A stretch of 32,766 nt of DNA from an uncultured Eubacterium sp. (lineage in GTDB: Bacteria; Bacillota; Clostridia; Lachnospirales; Lachnospiraceae): NCBI GenBank assembly GCA_947384955.1, contig CANDJC010000047.1:1-32766 (forward strand), read 5' to 3'. Each line of letters starts with the position of its first letter. Within the stretch, counting starts at the first letter, position 1. Under the pieces are notes generated by a model. The model was not told the origin of the DNA, did not search any database, and worked only from the letters and a program-made list of their open reading frames with translations. A program made the translations under genes and the position numbers. This document shows positions 23,695 through 31,713 of this stretch, piece by piece.

Positions 23695-24729
23695 ATGGAC
23701 AAAGCGGAAGGAAGCATGCAGACGTTAAGCGCTCTGCAGATTACCGCTGACACCGAAGGGCTTGATGCTCAGAGCAAGGTGCTTTTATACAGCCCCGAGG
23801 TGCTTGCTGTCATTCTTAAGGAAACTGTTTCCGAATACAGGTCTTTCAGCTGTAAAGAGATCATGGGATTCATTGAACAGGACTCCTTTTCTGAAAGCAC
23901 TGAGGTTTCTCCTGGAAGGACAAATTCCCTACTGCGCGGAGACAATCCGGAATTTGTCCAGCTTAATGAAAAGACGTCTCTGTTTGACCTGGCTTTCCGT
24001 GCGAAAAACCCGCTGCTTTCTCACGGAAACGTGCTGGTTAACCTGCATATTGATGTCGAGCCGCAGAAAAATTACCGTCCCGGCTATCCCATTGAAAAAA
24101 GGGGCATTTACTATCTCGCCAGGAGGCTGTCTTCCCAGCTCTCCCTTGTGACGGACGACTCTGATTATGCCGCATTGGAAAAATGCTGCAGTATCTGGAT
24201 CTGCAGGGACAGAATTCCTGTCAGAGAACAGTACAGTATTTCCTATTACAGTATGGAAAACACAGTGAATACCGGCTCCTGCCGCGCGAACAGGCCTGAC
24301 TTTGACCTGCTCAGCCTGGTTATCATCCGCCTCGGCAGCAGCTCTTACAGCGGGAAAAAGGGTGACGAGGGCTATGATATCCTTCGCTTTCTAAACGCTC
24401 TCATGTACCCGCACAGGGATGATTTTATGGAAACTGTTTCTGATTATATTGATTTCTCTTCTAACAGGGAATTATGGAAGGAGGCTGAGCATATGAGCGG
24501 ACTTGGTGAAAGTATTTTGGAGGAAGGCAGGGAGCTTGGAAAAGAGGAAGGCAGAGAGCTTGGAAGAAAAGAAGGCAGGGAACTGGAACGTGATAAAAAT
24601 ATACAGAATCTAATCAGAACCGATTTAAATGATCACATTTCTGCTGACTGTATTATTCAGAAAATACAGAACTATTTTCAGGTTTCAAGGGAACTGGCGG
24701 AACAGTATTTTGGTAAGTTTGCACGCTGA
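23695..24729 (+). CDS. Rpn-like PD-(D/E)XK nuclease family protein
   Basis: A 344-residue protein. ATG 23695 has AAGGAGGT seven bases before it, far better than the in-frame ATG at 23572, which lies in duplicated remnant sequence. A PD-(D/E)XK-like core lies at about residues 95-150: SLFDLAFR (D98), then VNLHIDVEPQ (E122, Q124) and YPIEKRGIYYLARRLSSQL. The ExQ ending recalls the Rpn-family gene at 7341. The charged segment EEGRELGKEEGRELGRKEGR (from about residue 277) repeats an eight-residue unit. The C-terminal 45 residues (DHISADCIIQKIQNYFQVS) look like a small helical module shared by this class. The function is unknown; it is likely a transposase-like nuclease gene with many genomic paralogues. 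Confidence 0.75.
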   Translation: MDKAEGSMQTLSALQITADTEGLDAQSKVLLYSPEVLAVILKETVSEYRSFSCKEIMGFIEQDSFSESTEVSPGRTNSLLRGDNPEFVQLNEKTSLFDLAFRAKNPLLSHGNVLVNLHIDVEPQKNYRPGYPIEKRGIYYLARRLSSQLSLVTDDSDYAALEKCCSIWICRDRIPVREQYSISYYSMENTVNTGSCRANRPDFDLLSLVIIRLGSSSYSGKKGDEGYDILRFLNALMYPHRDDFMETVSDYIDFSSNRELWKEAEHMSGLGESILEEGRELGKEEGRELGRKEGRELERDKNIQNLIRTDLNDHISADCIIQKIQNYFQVSRELAEQYFGKFAR

Positions 24730-24857
24730 TGCGATATTACAGCCATCAGGCGGATGAGTACAGCTGATACACAGGAATCATTTTTATGAACGCTGCAGCA
24801 GATGCTTTATGCTGTCTGTTTCATATACCGAAAAAATTTCAGACAGGATAATAAAAA

Positions 24858-24886
24858 TTGTAATATCACAAAAAACATGCTATAAT
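24858..24886 (+). promoter_or_regulatory. Promoter of the 302-residue PD-(D/E)XK-like gene
   Basis: A -35 TTGTAA (24858-24863), a 17-bp spacer and a perfect -10 TATAAT (24881-24886), followed by GGAG (24901-24904) and ATG 24911. The leader is under 20 bases. Confidence 0.75.
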
Positions 24887-24910
24887 TGAAGCAGAATAAA
24901 GGAGTTTCCT

Positions 24911-25819
24911 ATGAGCGAAACGAAAATACAGTGGCATCCGGCTTTCATTGCCGCCATGAATTTAGAAATGGCTGACAGCCGGGACTGCCTGAATTTTGAC
25001 AGGGAGTATAACCTGAATGTAAAGCCGCTGGTCATAGACCTTCTCATAACCAAAAAGAAGCCGGATTCATTCATTGACAATGAAATCGGGCATATTTTCA
25101 GGGGGCACAACATTCTGGAATACAAAGACCCTGAGGACAGCCTGAATATCGACGTCTTTTTCAAGACGGAAGGCTATGCCTGCCTTTATAAATCCTATGG
25201 AAAGACAGTCGATGCCATTGCGGAAAGCGACGTAACCATTACGCTTGTCCGCGATGCCAAACCGGCCGGGCTGCTCGGTTATTTTGCAGAACACGGATAT
25301 CAGGTATCCAGTCCTTACAGGGGAATTTATTACATTACAGGAAATATTCCTTTCCCTGCCCAGCTCGTCGTTACAAAGGAGCTGAAACCGGAACTGCATG
25401 TCTGGCTCAGGGCTCTGTCCGGGCGCCTCCTGAAGCAGGACCTGCACAAGCTCCTGGAACGCATGCGCCGGCTTCATGCAAAAATGGACAGGGAATATGC
25501 GGAGGCTGTCCTGGAAGTTGCTTTCAGGGCTAATATTCAGATTATTAAAGATTTGATGGGAGATGTCAGCATGAGCGAAGAATTACTCGAAATTGTCAGG
25601 CCTGTTATTGAGCCGCAGATACTTTTAAGGGAACAGCATGCTTTGGAAAAAGGCATCCAAAGCGGCATGGAAAAAGGCATGGAAAAAGGCATAGAAAAAG
25701 GCATCATTAAGGGCGCTGTTGATATACTGCGGGATTTCGGACGCGCTGATGCCGAGATTAAAACCATTATCATGCAGAAATACAGCCTTAGCGAAAATGA
25801 TGCAGACGAATATTTATAA
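24911..25819 (+). CDS. PD-(D/E)XK-like protein with GMEKG repeat tail, unknown function
   Basis: A 302-residue protein. Residues about 39-82 hold PLVIDLLI (D43), EIGHIFRGHN and ILEYKDP (E70, K72), an ExK site that fits a PD-(D/E)XK nuclease core. The segment that follows (NIDVFFKTEGYACLYKSYG) is characteristic of a Lachnospiraceae family seen in many copies. Near residues 245-265 a 12-base tandem repeat in the DNA (unit like GGAAAAAGGCAT) gives KGMEKGMEKGIEKG, a helical linker prone to slippage. The protein ends in a short helical cap (AEIKTIIMQKYSLSENDADEYL) resembling that of the gene upstream. No signal peptide or membrane helix. Biochemical activity is not established. Confidence 0.75.
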   Translation: MSETKIQWHPAFIAAMNLEMADSRDCLNFDREYNLNVKPLVIDLLITKKKPDSFIDNEIGHIFRGHNILEYKDPEDSLNIDVFFKTEGYACLYKSYGKTVDAIAESDVTITLVRDAKPAGLLGYFAEHGYQVSSPYRGIYYITGNIPFPAQLVVTKELKPELHVWLRALSGRLLKQDLHKLLERMRRLHAKMDREYAEAVLEVAFRANIQIIKDLMGDVSMSEELLEIVRPVIEPQILLREQHALEKGIQSGMEKGMEKGIEKGIIKGAVDILRDFGRADAEIKTIIMQKYSLSENDADEYL

Positions 25820-25966
25820 TCCCTGCATGTTTGCGGCTTCCTGATTCCTAAAAATTTTAAGACAGCATCAGATGCAGTTCTTATAACTGCTTTCAGGTGC
25901 CGGAGTCCAGGCAAGCTGGCAAACTGATAAAACAAAACTCAACTGTTCCCTTTTATAAAAAGATTA

Positions 25967-26006
25967 AAAAATCCGCTCTGTATACTTCAAGACAGGGCGG
26001 ATTTTT
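25967..26006. terminator. Rho-independent terminator, probably bidirectional
   Basis: AAAAATCCGC (25967-25976) pairs with GCGGATTTTT (25997-26006), extended by CTGT/ACAG inside, with U-runs on both sides. It lies about 150 bases after the stop at 25819. A second inverted repeat, CCGCATGC (26024-26031) and GCATGCGG (26053-26060), follows. Confidence 0.75.
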
Positions 26007-26192
26007 ATTTATAATAACAAAAACCGCATGCAAAATAACAAAGCCTTCCTCTGCATGCGGCTTACTTTTCTGAAATTAAAATCAGTTGTAAAAAAGATGG
26101 TGATTTTTATCATGAATATTCTCAGCTGCCTGCAGCAATGACAGGACAGCTTTCAGTTTTTTACTGCTGCCATCTGCCGTATTGCTGCAGAC

Positions 26193-26212
26193 ACTGCATT
26201 TCTAAATGCAGT
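26193..26212. other. Perfect 20-base palindromic hairpin in noncoding DNA
   Basis: ACTGCATTT and AAATGCAGT pair perfectly around a central CT. The loop is too small for a stable RNA hairpin as drawn, so a protein-binding dyad is possible. It stands alone in noncoding sequence. Confidence 0.4.
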
Positions 26213-26294
26213 AAGATATTTAAACACAAACATTTCGTATTTTACAGATAATGCTGCTGTAATTCGATAATTGTCAGCATTTACAAATAACAGC

Positions 26295-26373
26295 AATGCC
26301 AGCAATAATATCCGGCCGCATCAATCGTATCGGTAATGCCAGCAGTAATATCGGTCGTGCAAATCGTATCAGT
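26295..26373 (+). repeat. Degenerate tandem repeat, about 40-base unit, two copies
   Basis: Unit 1 (26295-26334) and unit 2 (26335-26373) both start AATGCCAGCA-x-TAATATC and both contain AATCGTATC. A broken third start, AATACCA, follows at 26374. The stretch 26007-26662 around it is AT-rich, without a convincing ORF on either strand. Confidence 0.55.
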
Positions 26374-26662
26374 AATACCAATAATATTAATAAAACACTC
26401 TGCCTGGCTCAGAATTTATGTCTATAAATATCTGCATAACTGCCTATATGAGGCATTCTATTTAACATTATGTTTAAATGAAGTATACCAATACTATAAA
26501 AATAACATAATGAAAGTATCCCGTTTCATTTATATAACTTTAAGAAATCTAACTCGCACTGGCAGATAATACTGTTAACAAAATACGTGCTCCCGTCTGC
26601 TTTTAGGCTTCGGAAACACGCTGCTGCAAACTCTTTACTTCCTCCATACTTAGTCTCATCTA

Positions 26663-26800
26663 TCAGTCATCACGGTATATAGATAAATAGAACATTGGAA
26701 CTTTGCGCTTGCCAAATTTAAATATAATTACTTTATAATCTTTAGAAGTCAGAAAAGGCCTTGACCTTTGTAACATATAATTTTTGTATTTTTTATTCAT
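26663..26800 (-). CDS. Small basic ORF overlapping the M56 protease gene, hypothetical
   Basis: A 45-residue ORF (MNKKYKNYMLQRSRPFLTSK and on, ending MFYLSIYRDD). Its ATG lies within the last codons of the M56 gene, overlapping it by eight bases, with GGGGAG eight bases before it. That arrangement suggests translational coupling. The product is strongly basic with a hydrophobic C-terminal third. I recognise no family. It could be a modulator of the protease or merely a chance ORF. Confidence 0.45.
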   Translation of the reverse strand: MNKKYKNYMLQRSRPFLTSKDYKVIIFKFGKRKVPMFYLSIYRDD

Positions 26801-28250
26801 AATAAAAACTCCCCACTGCATGAAGCGTTGTACCATCAGTATAATTATTTTGAACAAAAACTCTATATCTGTTTGTTGTTGAAATATTAAAATTATGAGA
26901 AGCTGAACCTCTGCTCTCAACATACCATGCATGACCATCATCATCCATTATACCAAGCCAAAAAATTTTATCACCAGGAGACACAGTAACTGATGTATAT
27001 ATTGTCTGACCTCTCGACACAGAGATTTCACCACTCACATGTCTTGTATTTGACTCAACATACCAATTAAAATTGTAGTGATCCCCCGCCGCTGAAGGCA
27101 TAATGTCATCATCTGGTGTAGTAACTTCTAACATACCGTCCATATCCAATTCTGACACCGGAACATAATACACTGCAGTCCCATCCTCAGCAACATAAGA
27201 TTTCCCTACCTCTAACTCCAATCCTTCCGACACATTCTCAGCATCTTCTACTCCCTGATAAAATGAACTATGGAAATCTGCAATCGTCTTAGCAGAAGCA
27301 TAAGCCGTCGACACAGAGCCAAGTGCAAACACTACAGCAAATGCCGCTGTAATTATTTTTCCTGCCCCTTTAATGCCTGAATACTTTCTCATAAAATCTA
27401 CTCTCCTTTGAAACAAATCATCATCTTTTTTTACAGCTGAAACAAACGGACTTTCTTCCTCCCGCTCCTCCTCTCCGTTCGGAAGCAGACGCATAATGCC
27501 ATCAAAATACGGTTTTGGATGACGCACACTGCCATAAACTTCCAGCGCAGATACATCTGCCATGCATTCACTCCAAAAGTTAATCATCCGAAACACATAA
27601 ATAGCAGCCGGATTATAGCAGTGAATCAGCGTAGCAAACATTGCAAGCGTTTTATACTTTAAATCACCATGCTTATGATGTGACAGTTCGTGATAAAACA
27701 CCAGCTTTAACTCTTCCTCTGTATAATCATTTTCTGGCAGAAGCAGCTGAGGACGCAGACAGCCGACTGTAACCGGCATATTCACTGTTACATTTCTGTT
27801 TAATTTCAGTCTTTTCGCCGATACACCCAGTTCGCGGCATACATTCTGATATACTCTGATAATTTTCGGGTCGTCTTCAGGAATATTATCTGCCAGCTTT
27901 TTTCTCCATTTGAAAAACTCCCCGGCATAAAAACTGGTGACCAGGGTGACTGCCAGGAAAAACCAGATAGCAGCTACTATTGCCAGAGGCAGAGAAAGCT
28001 TGCTCGAAAACGCAAATACCAGCTTCCACGCTCCCGACTGTCCCCGAAACCATCCTTTATAAGTTAAAAGAACGACAGCATATCCAATCGGAAACACATA
28101 CATCAGGCATATCCAGCGCAATGTTATGTAAATTAATTTTGCATTTATCAGCATAAAAAAATTCCGTAACATCCACCAGACAAATAACAGAAAAGTGCTT
28201 GTTACGGAACTAATCAGCATCGCAAAAAACAACTGATTAATCAAGTTCAT
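26793..28250 (-). CDS. M56 family (BlaR1/MecR1-like) membrane metalloprotease with novel sensor tail
   Basis: A 485-residue membrane protein. Helices at about residues 8-26, 40-62 and 86-108 lead to a cytoplasmic zinc-protease loop with HELSH (187-191) and the distal ligand region SECMAD (227-232), intact for catalysis. A last helix at about 300-322 exports the C-terminal 160 residues. In BlaR1 that part is a penicillin-binding domain with SxxK; here it is not. It is a beta-rich segment (VGKSYVAEDGTAVYYVPVSE, VSRGQTIYTSVTVSPGD, FNISTTNRYRVFV), so the signal sensed is probably not a beta-lactam. It overlaps the BlaI gene by 14 bases. By analogy it would cleave that repressor when activated. 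Confidence 0.85.
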   Translation of the reverse strand: MNLINQLFFAMLISSVTSTFLLFVWWMLRNFFMLINAKLIYITLRWICLMYVFPIGYAVVLLTYKGWFRGQSGAWKLVFAFSSKLSLPLAIVAAIWFFLAVTLVTSFYAGEFFKWRKKLADNIPEDDPKIIRVYQNVCRELGVSAKRLKLNRNVTVNMPVTVGCLRPQLLLPENDYTEEELKLVFYHELSHHKHGDLKYKTLAMFATLIHCYNPAAIYVFRMINFWSECMADVSALEVYGSVRHPKPYFDGIMRLLPNGEEEREEESPFVSAVKKDDDLFQRRVDFMRKYSGIKGAGKIITAAFAVVFALGSVSTAYASAKTIADFHSSFYQGVEDAENVSEGLELEVGKSYVAEDGTAVYYVPVSELDMDGMLEVTTPDDDIMPSAAGDHYNFNWYVESNTRHVSGEISVSRGQTIYTSVTVSPGDKIFWLGIMDDDGHAWYVESRGSASHNFNISTTNRYRVFVQNNYTDGTTLHAVGSFYYE

Positions 28251-28614
28251 TGATTTTCGTCTTTAGTTCCTTTCGCTCTGATTCGCTCAGCATTTCCTTT
28301 CCGAACAGTCCGCATACAAATGCCGACATACTGCCTCCATTCCAAAACTGAACATAATCCTTTAACACATCATCTTTGTATTCTTCTTTGTCAACTAATG
28401 GCTGATAATAAAAACATCTTCCTTTCCGATACATCTTGAGATAGTCTTTCTTAACAAGTCTCGCAAGGAATGTGGATACTGTCTGTGTCTTCCAGTTTTT
28501 TCCATGTTTTGTGTTGACCATTTCCGTGATTTCCTGCATTGATAAATCCTGCGGACTGTCCCAAACACATTTCATGACAACCTTCTCACAATCTGTAATT
28601 TCCTTTGCTCGCAT
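28237..28614 (-). CDS. BlaI/MecI/CopY family transcriptional repressor
   Basis: A 125-residue winged-helix repressor. Features are ITDCEKVVMKCVWDSPQDLS, the recognition segment NWKTQTVSTFLARLVKKDYL, the wing YRKGRCFYYQPLV, and a C-terminal dimerisation tail with FGKEMLSESE. The frame opens at a TTG (28632), but ATG 28614 has AAAGGA seven bases before it and is preferred. It is the first gene of a unit with the M56 protease, as in bla and mec systems. It should bind its own promoter and be cleaved by the protease. Confidence 0.92.
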   Translation of the reverse strand: MRAKEITDCEKVVMKCVWDSPQDLSMQEITEMVNTKHGKNWKTQTVSTFLARLVKKDYLKMYRKGRCFYYQPLVDKEEYKDDVLKDYVQFWNGGSMSAFVCGLFGKEMLSESERKELKTKINELD

Positions 28615-28637
28615 AAATCCATCCTTTCTCAACCATA

Positions 28638-28671
28638 ATTATAGCGTACTACATTAACTGGTTGCTTTCAA
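28638..28671 (-). promoter_or_regulatory. Promoter region of blaI-M56 with possible BlaI half-site
   Basis: On the minus strand a perfect -10 TATAAT (28638-28643). A TACTACAT (28647-28654, plus-strand reading), like one half of known BlaI/MecI operators, lies just upstream of it. No good -35 is seen at 17 bp. The second half-site is not clear, so the operator assignment is tentative. Confidence 0.45.
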
Positions 28672-28860
28672 CATTTATTTGTGGCTATAAATTTAAAGCG
28701 CATTTGCGCGTATGCAGCATTTCTAAAAATATAACCCATCATATGACTTCTAGTATAGCCGAAAAAAGCCCGGAAAACAAGTAAATTTTATCGATATTTC
28801 GCATGTTTTTTCATTTATACAAGTTTTTTTGCCGCAACTGACAAGCGTACATCAACTACT

Positions 28861-28882
28861 ATTGTATCTAATAAAATACAAT
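28861..28882. other. Inverted repeat ATTGTAT-N8-ATACAAT in noncoding DNA
   Basis: A perfect 7-base inverted repeat with an 8-base spacer. It lies in the 506-base gap 28615-29120, about 250 bases upstream of blaI. The TGTA/TACA cores recall BlaI-family sites, but the spacing is unusual. No convincing gene is present in the gap. Confidence 0.4.
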
Positions 28883-29120
28883 TTATGCATGGAAAATCCT
28901 TCCAAAACGATGCCCCATCCTGAAAAAAAAGATTAGCATTTCGCGCCATCTGGCAGAAATAGCACATATCAGACTGCAGCAAACTTTCACACCGCCAGAC
29001 AGAAATCAGCAGTTTACGCTCCCCCGCCTGCATTCCTGCCAGTCAGAATTTTACAGCTATGCGTCTTCTTCCAGATACTCATAAGCGTTAGTTTTTATAA
29101 ATACCAGCTTTTATGATACA

Positions 29121-30002
29121 TCAGCTTTTATGAACCTCTGTTTTTATATGCGCCGGCTTTCTGTATGAAATTGCATTTTCTTTACAGACTTTTATGCATT
29201 TCCCGCAGCGGATGCACTCCGCATGATTGCTGTTCTCCACCGGATTTACCTGCATTTCGCATGCCCGCGCACAGGCACCGCAGCCCGTGCATTTTTCCCG
29301 GTCTGTATGATAACGGAACACCGAAATCGGATTGAAGAGCGAATAAATGGCACCCAGCGGACAGATATACTTGCAGAACGGACGGTATATTATCACAGCC
29401 AGCAGTACCGTAAGAAGCAGCAGCGCATTTTTCCAGGCATACAGCCATCCGACAGCGGAGCGCATAGATTTATTCAGCAGTACAAGCGGAATCCCTCCCT
29501 CCAGCGTTCCAGCCGGACAGATGAATTTGCAGAAATACGGAGCACCCTGTCCAAGCACATCCGTCAGACACAGCGGCAGCAGCAGGACAAACAAGACCAG
29601 GATTATGTATTTTAATTTCCGCAGAATCCGGTCGCCGCGAAAAGAACCTTTCTTAACAGGAAACGGAATTTTGTGCAGCAAATCCTGAATCAGGCCGAAC
29701 GGGCAGAGCCAGCCGCACGCAAATCTTCCAAGCAGCGCTCCTATAAATATCAGAAATCCAGATACATAAAATGCAAATTTAAAATTCCAGCTGCCGATAA
29801 CAGCCTGCAATGCCCCAATCGGGCACGAGCCCAGTGCTCCCGGACAGGAATAGCAGTTTAATCCTGGCACACAGAGATTTTTTAACGGCCCCCGGTAAAT
29901 TCTGCCCTTTGCAAACCCTGCCAGATAGCTGTTTGACAGCAGCGCCCACAACGCCTGTACTCTGTGGCGTTTCCATTCACCTGTCTTTTTCTTTTTACCC
30001 AA
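29121..30002 (-). CDS. 4Fe-4S polyferredoxin membrane protein (NapH/MauN-like)
   Basis: A 293-residue membrane protein. Two CxxxCP motifs next to helices (CGWLCPFGLIQ and CKYICPLGAIY; also CKFICPAG) mark Fer4_5-type NapH-like proteins. Near the C-terminus CTGCGACARACEM and CIRCGKCIKVC give two ferredoxin-type 4Fe-4S sites. About five transmembrane helices separate them. An N-terminal cysteine group (CYSCPGALGSCP) is also typical. The start is a TTG at 30002, overlapping the CXXC gene's stop by 8 bases. It probably passes electrons across the membrane to the thiol proteins encoded just upstream. A duplicated 12-base CAGCTTTTATGA at the stop hints at slippage. Confidence 0.85.
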   Translation of the reverse strand: MGKKKKTGEWKRHRVQALWALLSNSYLAGFAKGRIYRGPLKNLCVPGLNCYSCPGALGSCPIGALQAVIGSWNFKFAFYVSGFLIFIGALLGRFACGWLCPFGLIQDLLHKIPFPVKKGSFRGDRILRKLKYIILVLFVLLLPLCLTDVLGQGAPYFCKFICPAGTLEGGIPLVLLNKSMRSAVGWLYAWKNALLLLTVLLAVIIYRPFCKYICPLGAIYSLFNPISVFRYHTDREKCTGCGACARACEMQVNPVENSNHAECIRCGKCIKVCKENAISYRKPAHIKTEVHKS

Positions 30003-30144
30003 TTCCGATACACTCCAGACATATATTTACTGCTTTTGCAAAAACTGTCTGCATCTCTCCCCGGCTGATACCATACGCCATCATAAAAATACCTGCGGCT
30101 GCCGCACATATGCCAGGCCAGTTTCCCTGCTTTACATCTCTCAT
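29995..30144 (-). CDS. CD1871A-family CXXC mini-protein
   Basis: A 49-residue protein, starting MRDVKQGNWPGICAAAAGIF and ending AVNICLECIGIG. It has one hydrophobic helix at about 11-25 and a C-terminal CLEC (CXXC) motif, matching the CD1871A family of tiny CXXC proteins known from Clostridioides difficile and relatives. It overlaps the 4Fe-4S gene by 8 bases and follows the TlpA-like gene by 60. It is too short for most gene finders. Its likely role, inferred from company, is thiol-redox relay between the membrane iron-sulfur protein and the redoxin. Confidence 0.88.
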   Translation of the reverse strand: MRDVKQGNWPGICAAAAGIFMMAYGISRGEMQTVFAKAVNICLECIGIG

Positions 30145-30204
30145 AAAATTTCCCCCTGTGAACTGCTTTCTCTGTGCACTCGTTTTGCAGCCATGCTGCT
30201 TTTT

Positions 30205-30840
30205 CTATTTTAAATTGCCCAGTTCTGTTTCCACCACTTCTTTCCAGTCTTCCAGACTGCGGCTGCCAGGATATGTGCCGCCGGTAATGTTTCCGTCTTT
30301 ATCTGCAAAAAATGTTTCCGGCACAGCTTCAATGCCGTTCAGACGCCCGTTTAACATCCCTTCATCCGGTATCAGAAACGGATAGGACACATTTGTCTGT
30401 TCGGCCAGTATTTTTGCTTTTTCCACTGCCTCCTTAGCACTCTTTTCATCTTCTGCCCCAAAATCATCTGACGCTGCCGCATCCAGTACAATCCCGACTA
30501 CACTGACTCCCTGCTCTTTCATCTGTGTATGCAGTTTATCCAAATCCGGGATTTCATTGATACACGGAGTACACCAGGTTGTAAATACATTTACCATTGT
30601 AAGATTATAATCCGAAAACATTTCGTTTGTATAAGTTTCCCCATAGATATCCTGCATGGTAAATTCTCCCAGACTGTCTGCCTCAGCCGGCTCCGGTGTT
30701 TTGTCAGATTCTGTGTCAGATTCAGAAACATCCTGCTGTGCATCCGAAGGCGGAGCCTGCTCCGATGCCGCGCAGCCGCAAAAAACCGATACGGTTCCTG
30801 CTAAGATAATCGTGATTATTTTTCGCACATATTTGTTCAT
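30205..30840 (-). CDS. TlpA/ResA-like thiol-disulfide redoxin lipoprotein
   Basis: A 211-residue exported protein. ATG 30840 is preferred to 30858 because AAGGGAG lies six bases before it. The signal peptide ends in a lipobox-like FCGC (lipidated Cys23). An acidic Ser/Asp/Glu/Pro linker covers about 26-58, and the thioredoxin fold carries the active site WCTPC (Cys90, Cys93) in MVNVFTTWCTPCINEIP. The cis-proline segment (IEAVPETFFADKDGNI) is intact. It would reduce or exchange disulfides outside the membrane. The gene begins 18 bases after the FG-GAP-like gene and precedes the CXXC and 4Fe-4S genes, a recurring clostridial redox cluster. Confidence 0.92.
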   Translation of the reverse strand: MNKYVRKIITIILAGTVSVFCGCAASEQAPPSDAQQDVSESDTESDKTPEPAEADSLGEFTMQDIYGETYTNEMFSDYNLTMVNVFTTWCTPCINEIPDLDKLHTQMKEQGVSVVGIVLDAAASDDFGAEDEKSAKEAVEKAKILAEQTNVSYPFLIPDEGMLNGRLNGIEAVPETFFADKDGNITGGTYPGSRSLEDWKEVVETELGNLK

Positions 30841-30858
30841 ATTAACTCCCTTTTGCAT

Positions 30859-31713
30859 TTAGAATTCCTCAGAAGCAAGCAGCACCTCTTTCACCACATA
30901 ACGCTGATTCTCATAGTCCAGAATCAAAACCAGTCCGTATTCAGACCATTTATCAAACAAATGCAGTTTACAGGCCAGCTTTACATCCTTCCCGTCCCCT
31001 GTCAGAAACGTATCCCAGACTGTCGAAGCCAGGCTGATATTTTTATAGTGCTCCCTGTAACGGCCATCCACCCACAGTTCCCGGCGAATCGGTACATCTG
31101 CGCGAAAATCAGTCCCGTCCAGTGAAACCGTAATCAGCTGCCCGCGTTTCTTTTGATAATGCACCACAGCTTCCTGTGCATAGCCCTGTCCGGTCTGTTC
31201 AAACGGCAGCCTGGCCTGAACGTAAGCATTCCCTTTCTTTTCAAATACAGCAGTATCTCCTAATCCTCTCATATCAGTGCTTAATTCGTACTGCTGTGAA
31301 AAAATAATCTCACGTTCACCGTCTCCGTTAATGTCAGCAGATTTTATAACCGGTTTACCATCATAACACACTTTCCGCCTGATAGCAAGTACCGTCTGAT
31401 TTCCAAATTCAATCCGGTAGCGGCAGAATTCCGAATCCTTCAGATAAGTACGATATACCCTGTCTGTTTTCCCGTCGCCGTCATAATCCTGCCCGGCAAA
31501 TGCCGTACGTCCCTTCCATCCCCTGCATGCATCCAGATATCCGCTGTATTCCCGGAATCCGCCGGCTAAAGCTGTTTCCCTCTCAGCTGCCTTACCCTGA
31601 CCGCTGCCTGCCAGAAGCATCGCTGCAGCACAAACCGCCGCCAGCATGCCGGCCGCCACACCCCGTTTCATCCGATATCCAAAAGATACTGCGCATCGAA
31701 TCTGTTTCATCAT
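30859..31713 (-). CDS. Exported protein with FG-GAP/VCBS-like calcium repeats
   Basis: A 284-residue protein with an N-terminal signal peptide (RMKRGVAAGMLAAVCAAAML, preceded by a cytosolic stub). Two repeats carry calcium-loop patterns, DYDGDGKTDRV at about 76-86 and DINGDGEREIIF at about 125-136, as in FG-GAP or VCBS beta-propeller blades. The rest is beta-rich with no known catalytic motif. The start at 31713 overlaps the upstream stop by 4 bases, with AAGGAG before it. It sits in the redox operon, but nothing in its sequence shows a redox role; it could be a substrate or sensor protein. It lacks an obvious lipobox. Confidence 0.7.
   Translation of the reverse strand: MMKQIRCAVSFGYRMKRGVAAGMLAAVCAAAMLLAGSGQGKAAERETALAGGFREYSGYLDACRGWKGRTAFAGQDYDGDGKTDRVYRTYLKDSEFCRYRIEFGNQTVLAIRRKVCYDGKPVIKSADINGDGEREIIFSQQYELSTDMRGLGDTAVFEKKGNAYVQARLPFEQTGQGYAQEAVVHYQKKRGQLITVSLDGTDFRADVPIRRELWVDGRYREHYKNISLASTVWDTFLTGDGKDVKLACKLHLFDKWSEYGLVLILDYENQRYVVKEVLLASEEF

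Noticed and set aside
26295-26373. Possible CRISPR array
   Set aside because: Only two degenerate, directly adjoining units without spacers; it is a tandem repeat.
26336-26569. Plus-strand ORF of 77 codons
   Set aside because: It starts inside a tandem repeat and continues through AT-rich DNA with no ribosome site.
28815-29033. Minus-strand ORF of 72 codons in the gap upstream of blaI
   Set aside because: Poor ribosome site and no recognisable protein features; left as noncoding.
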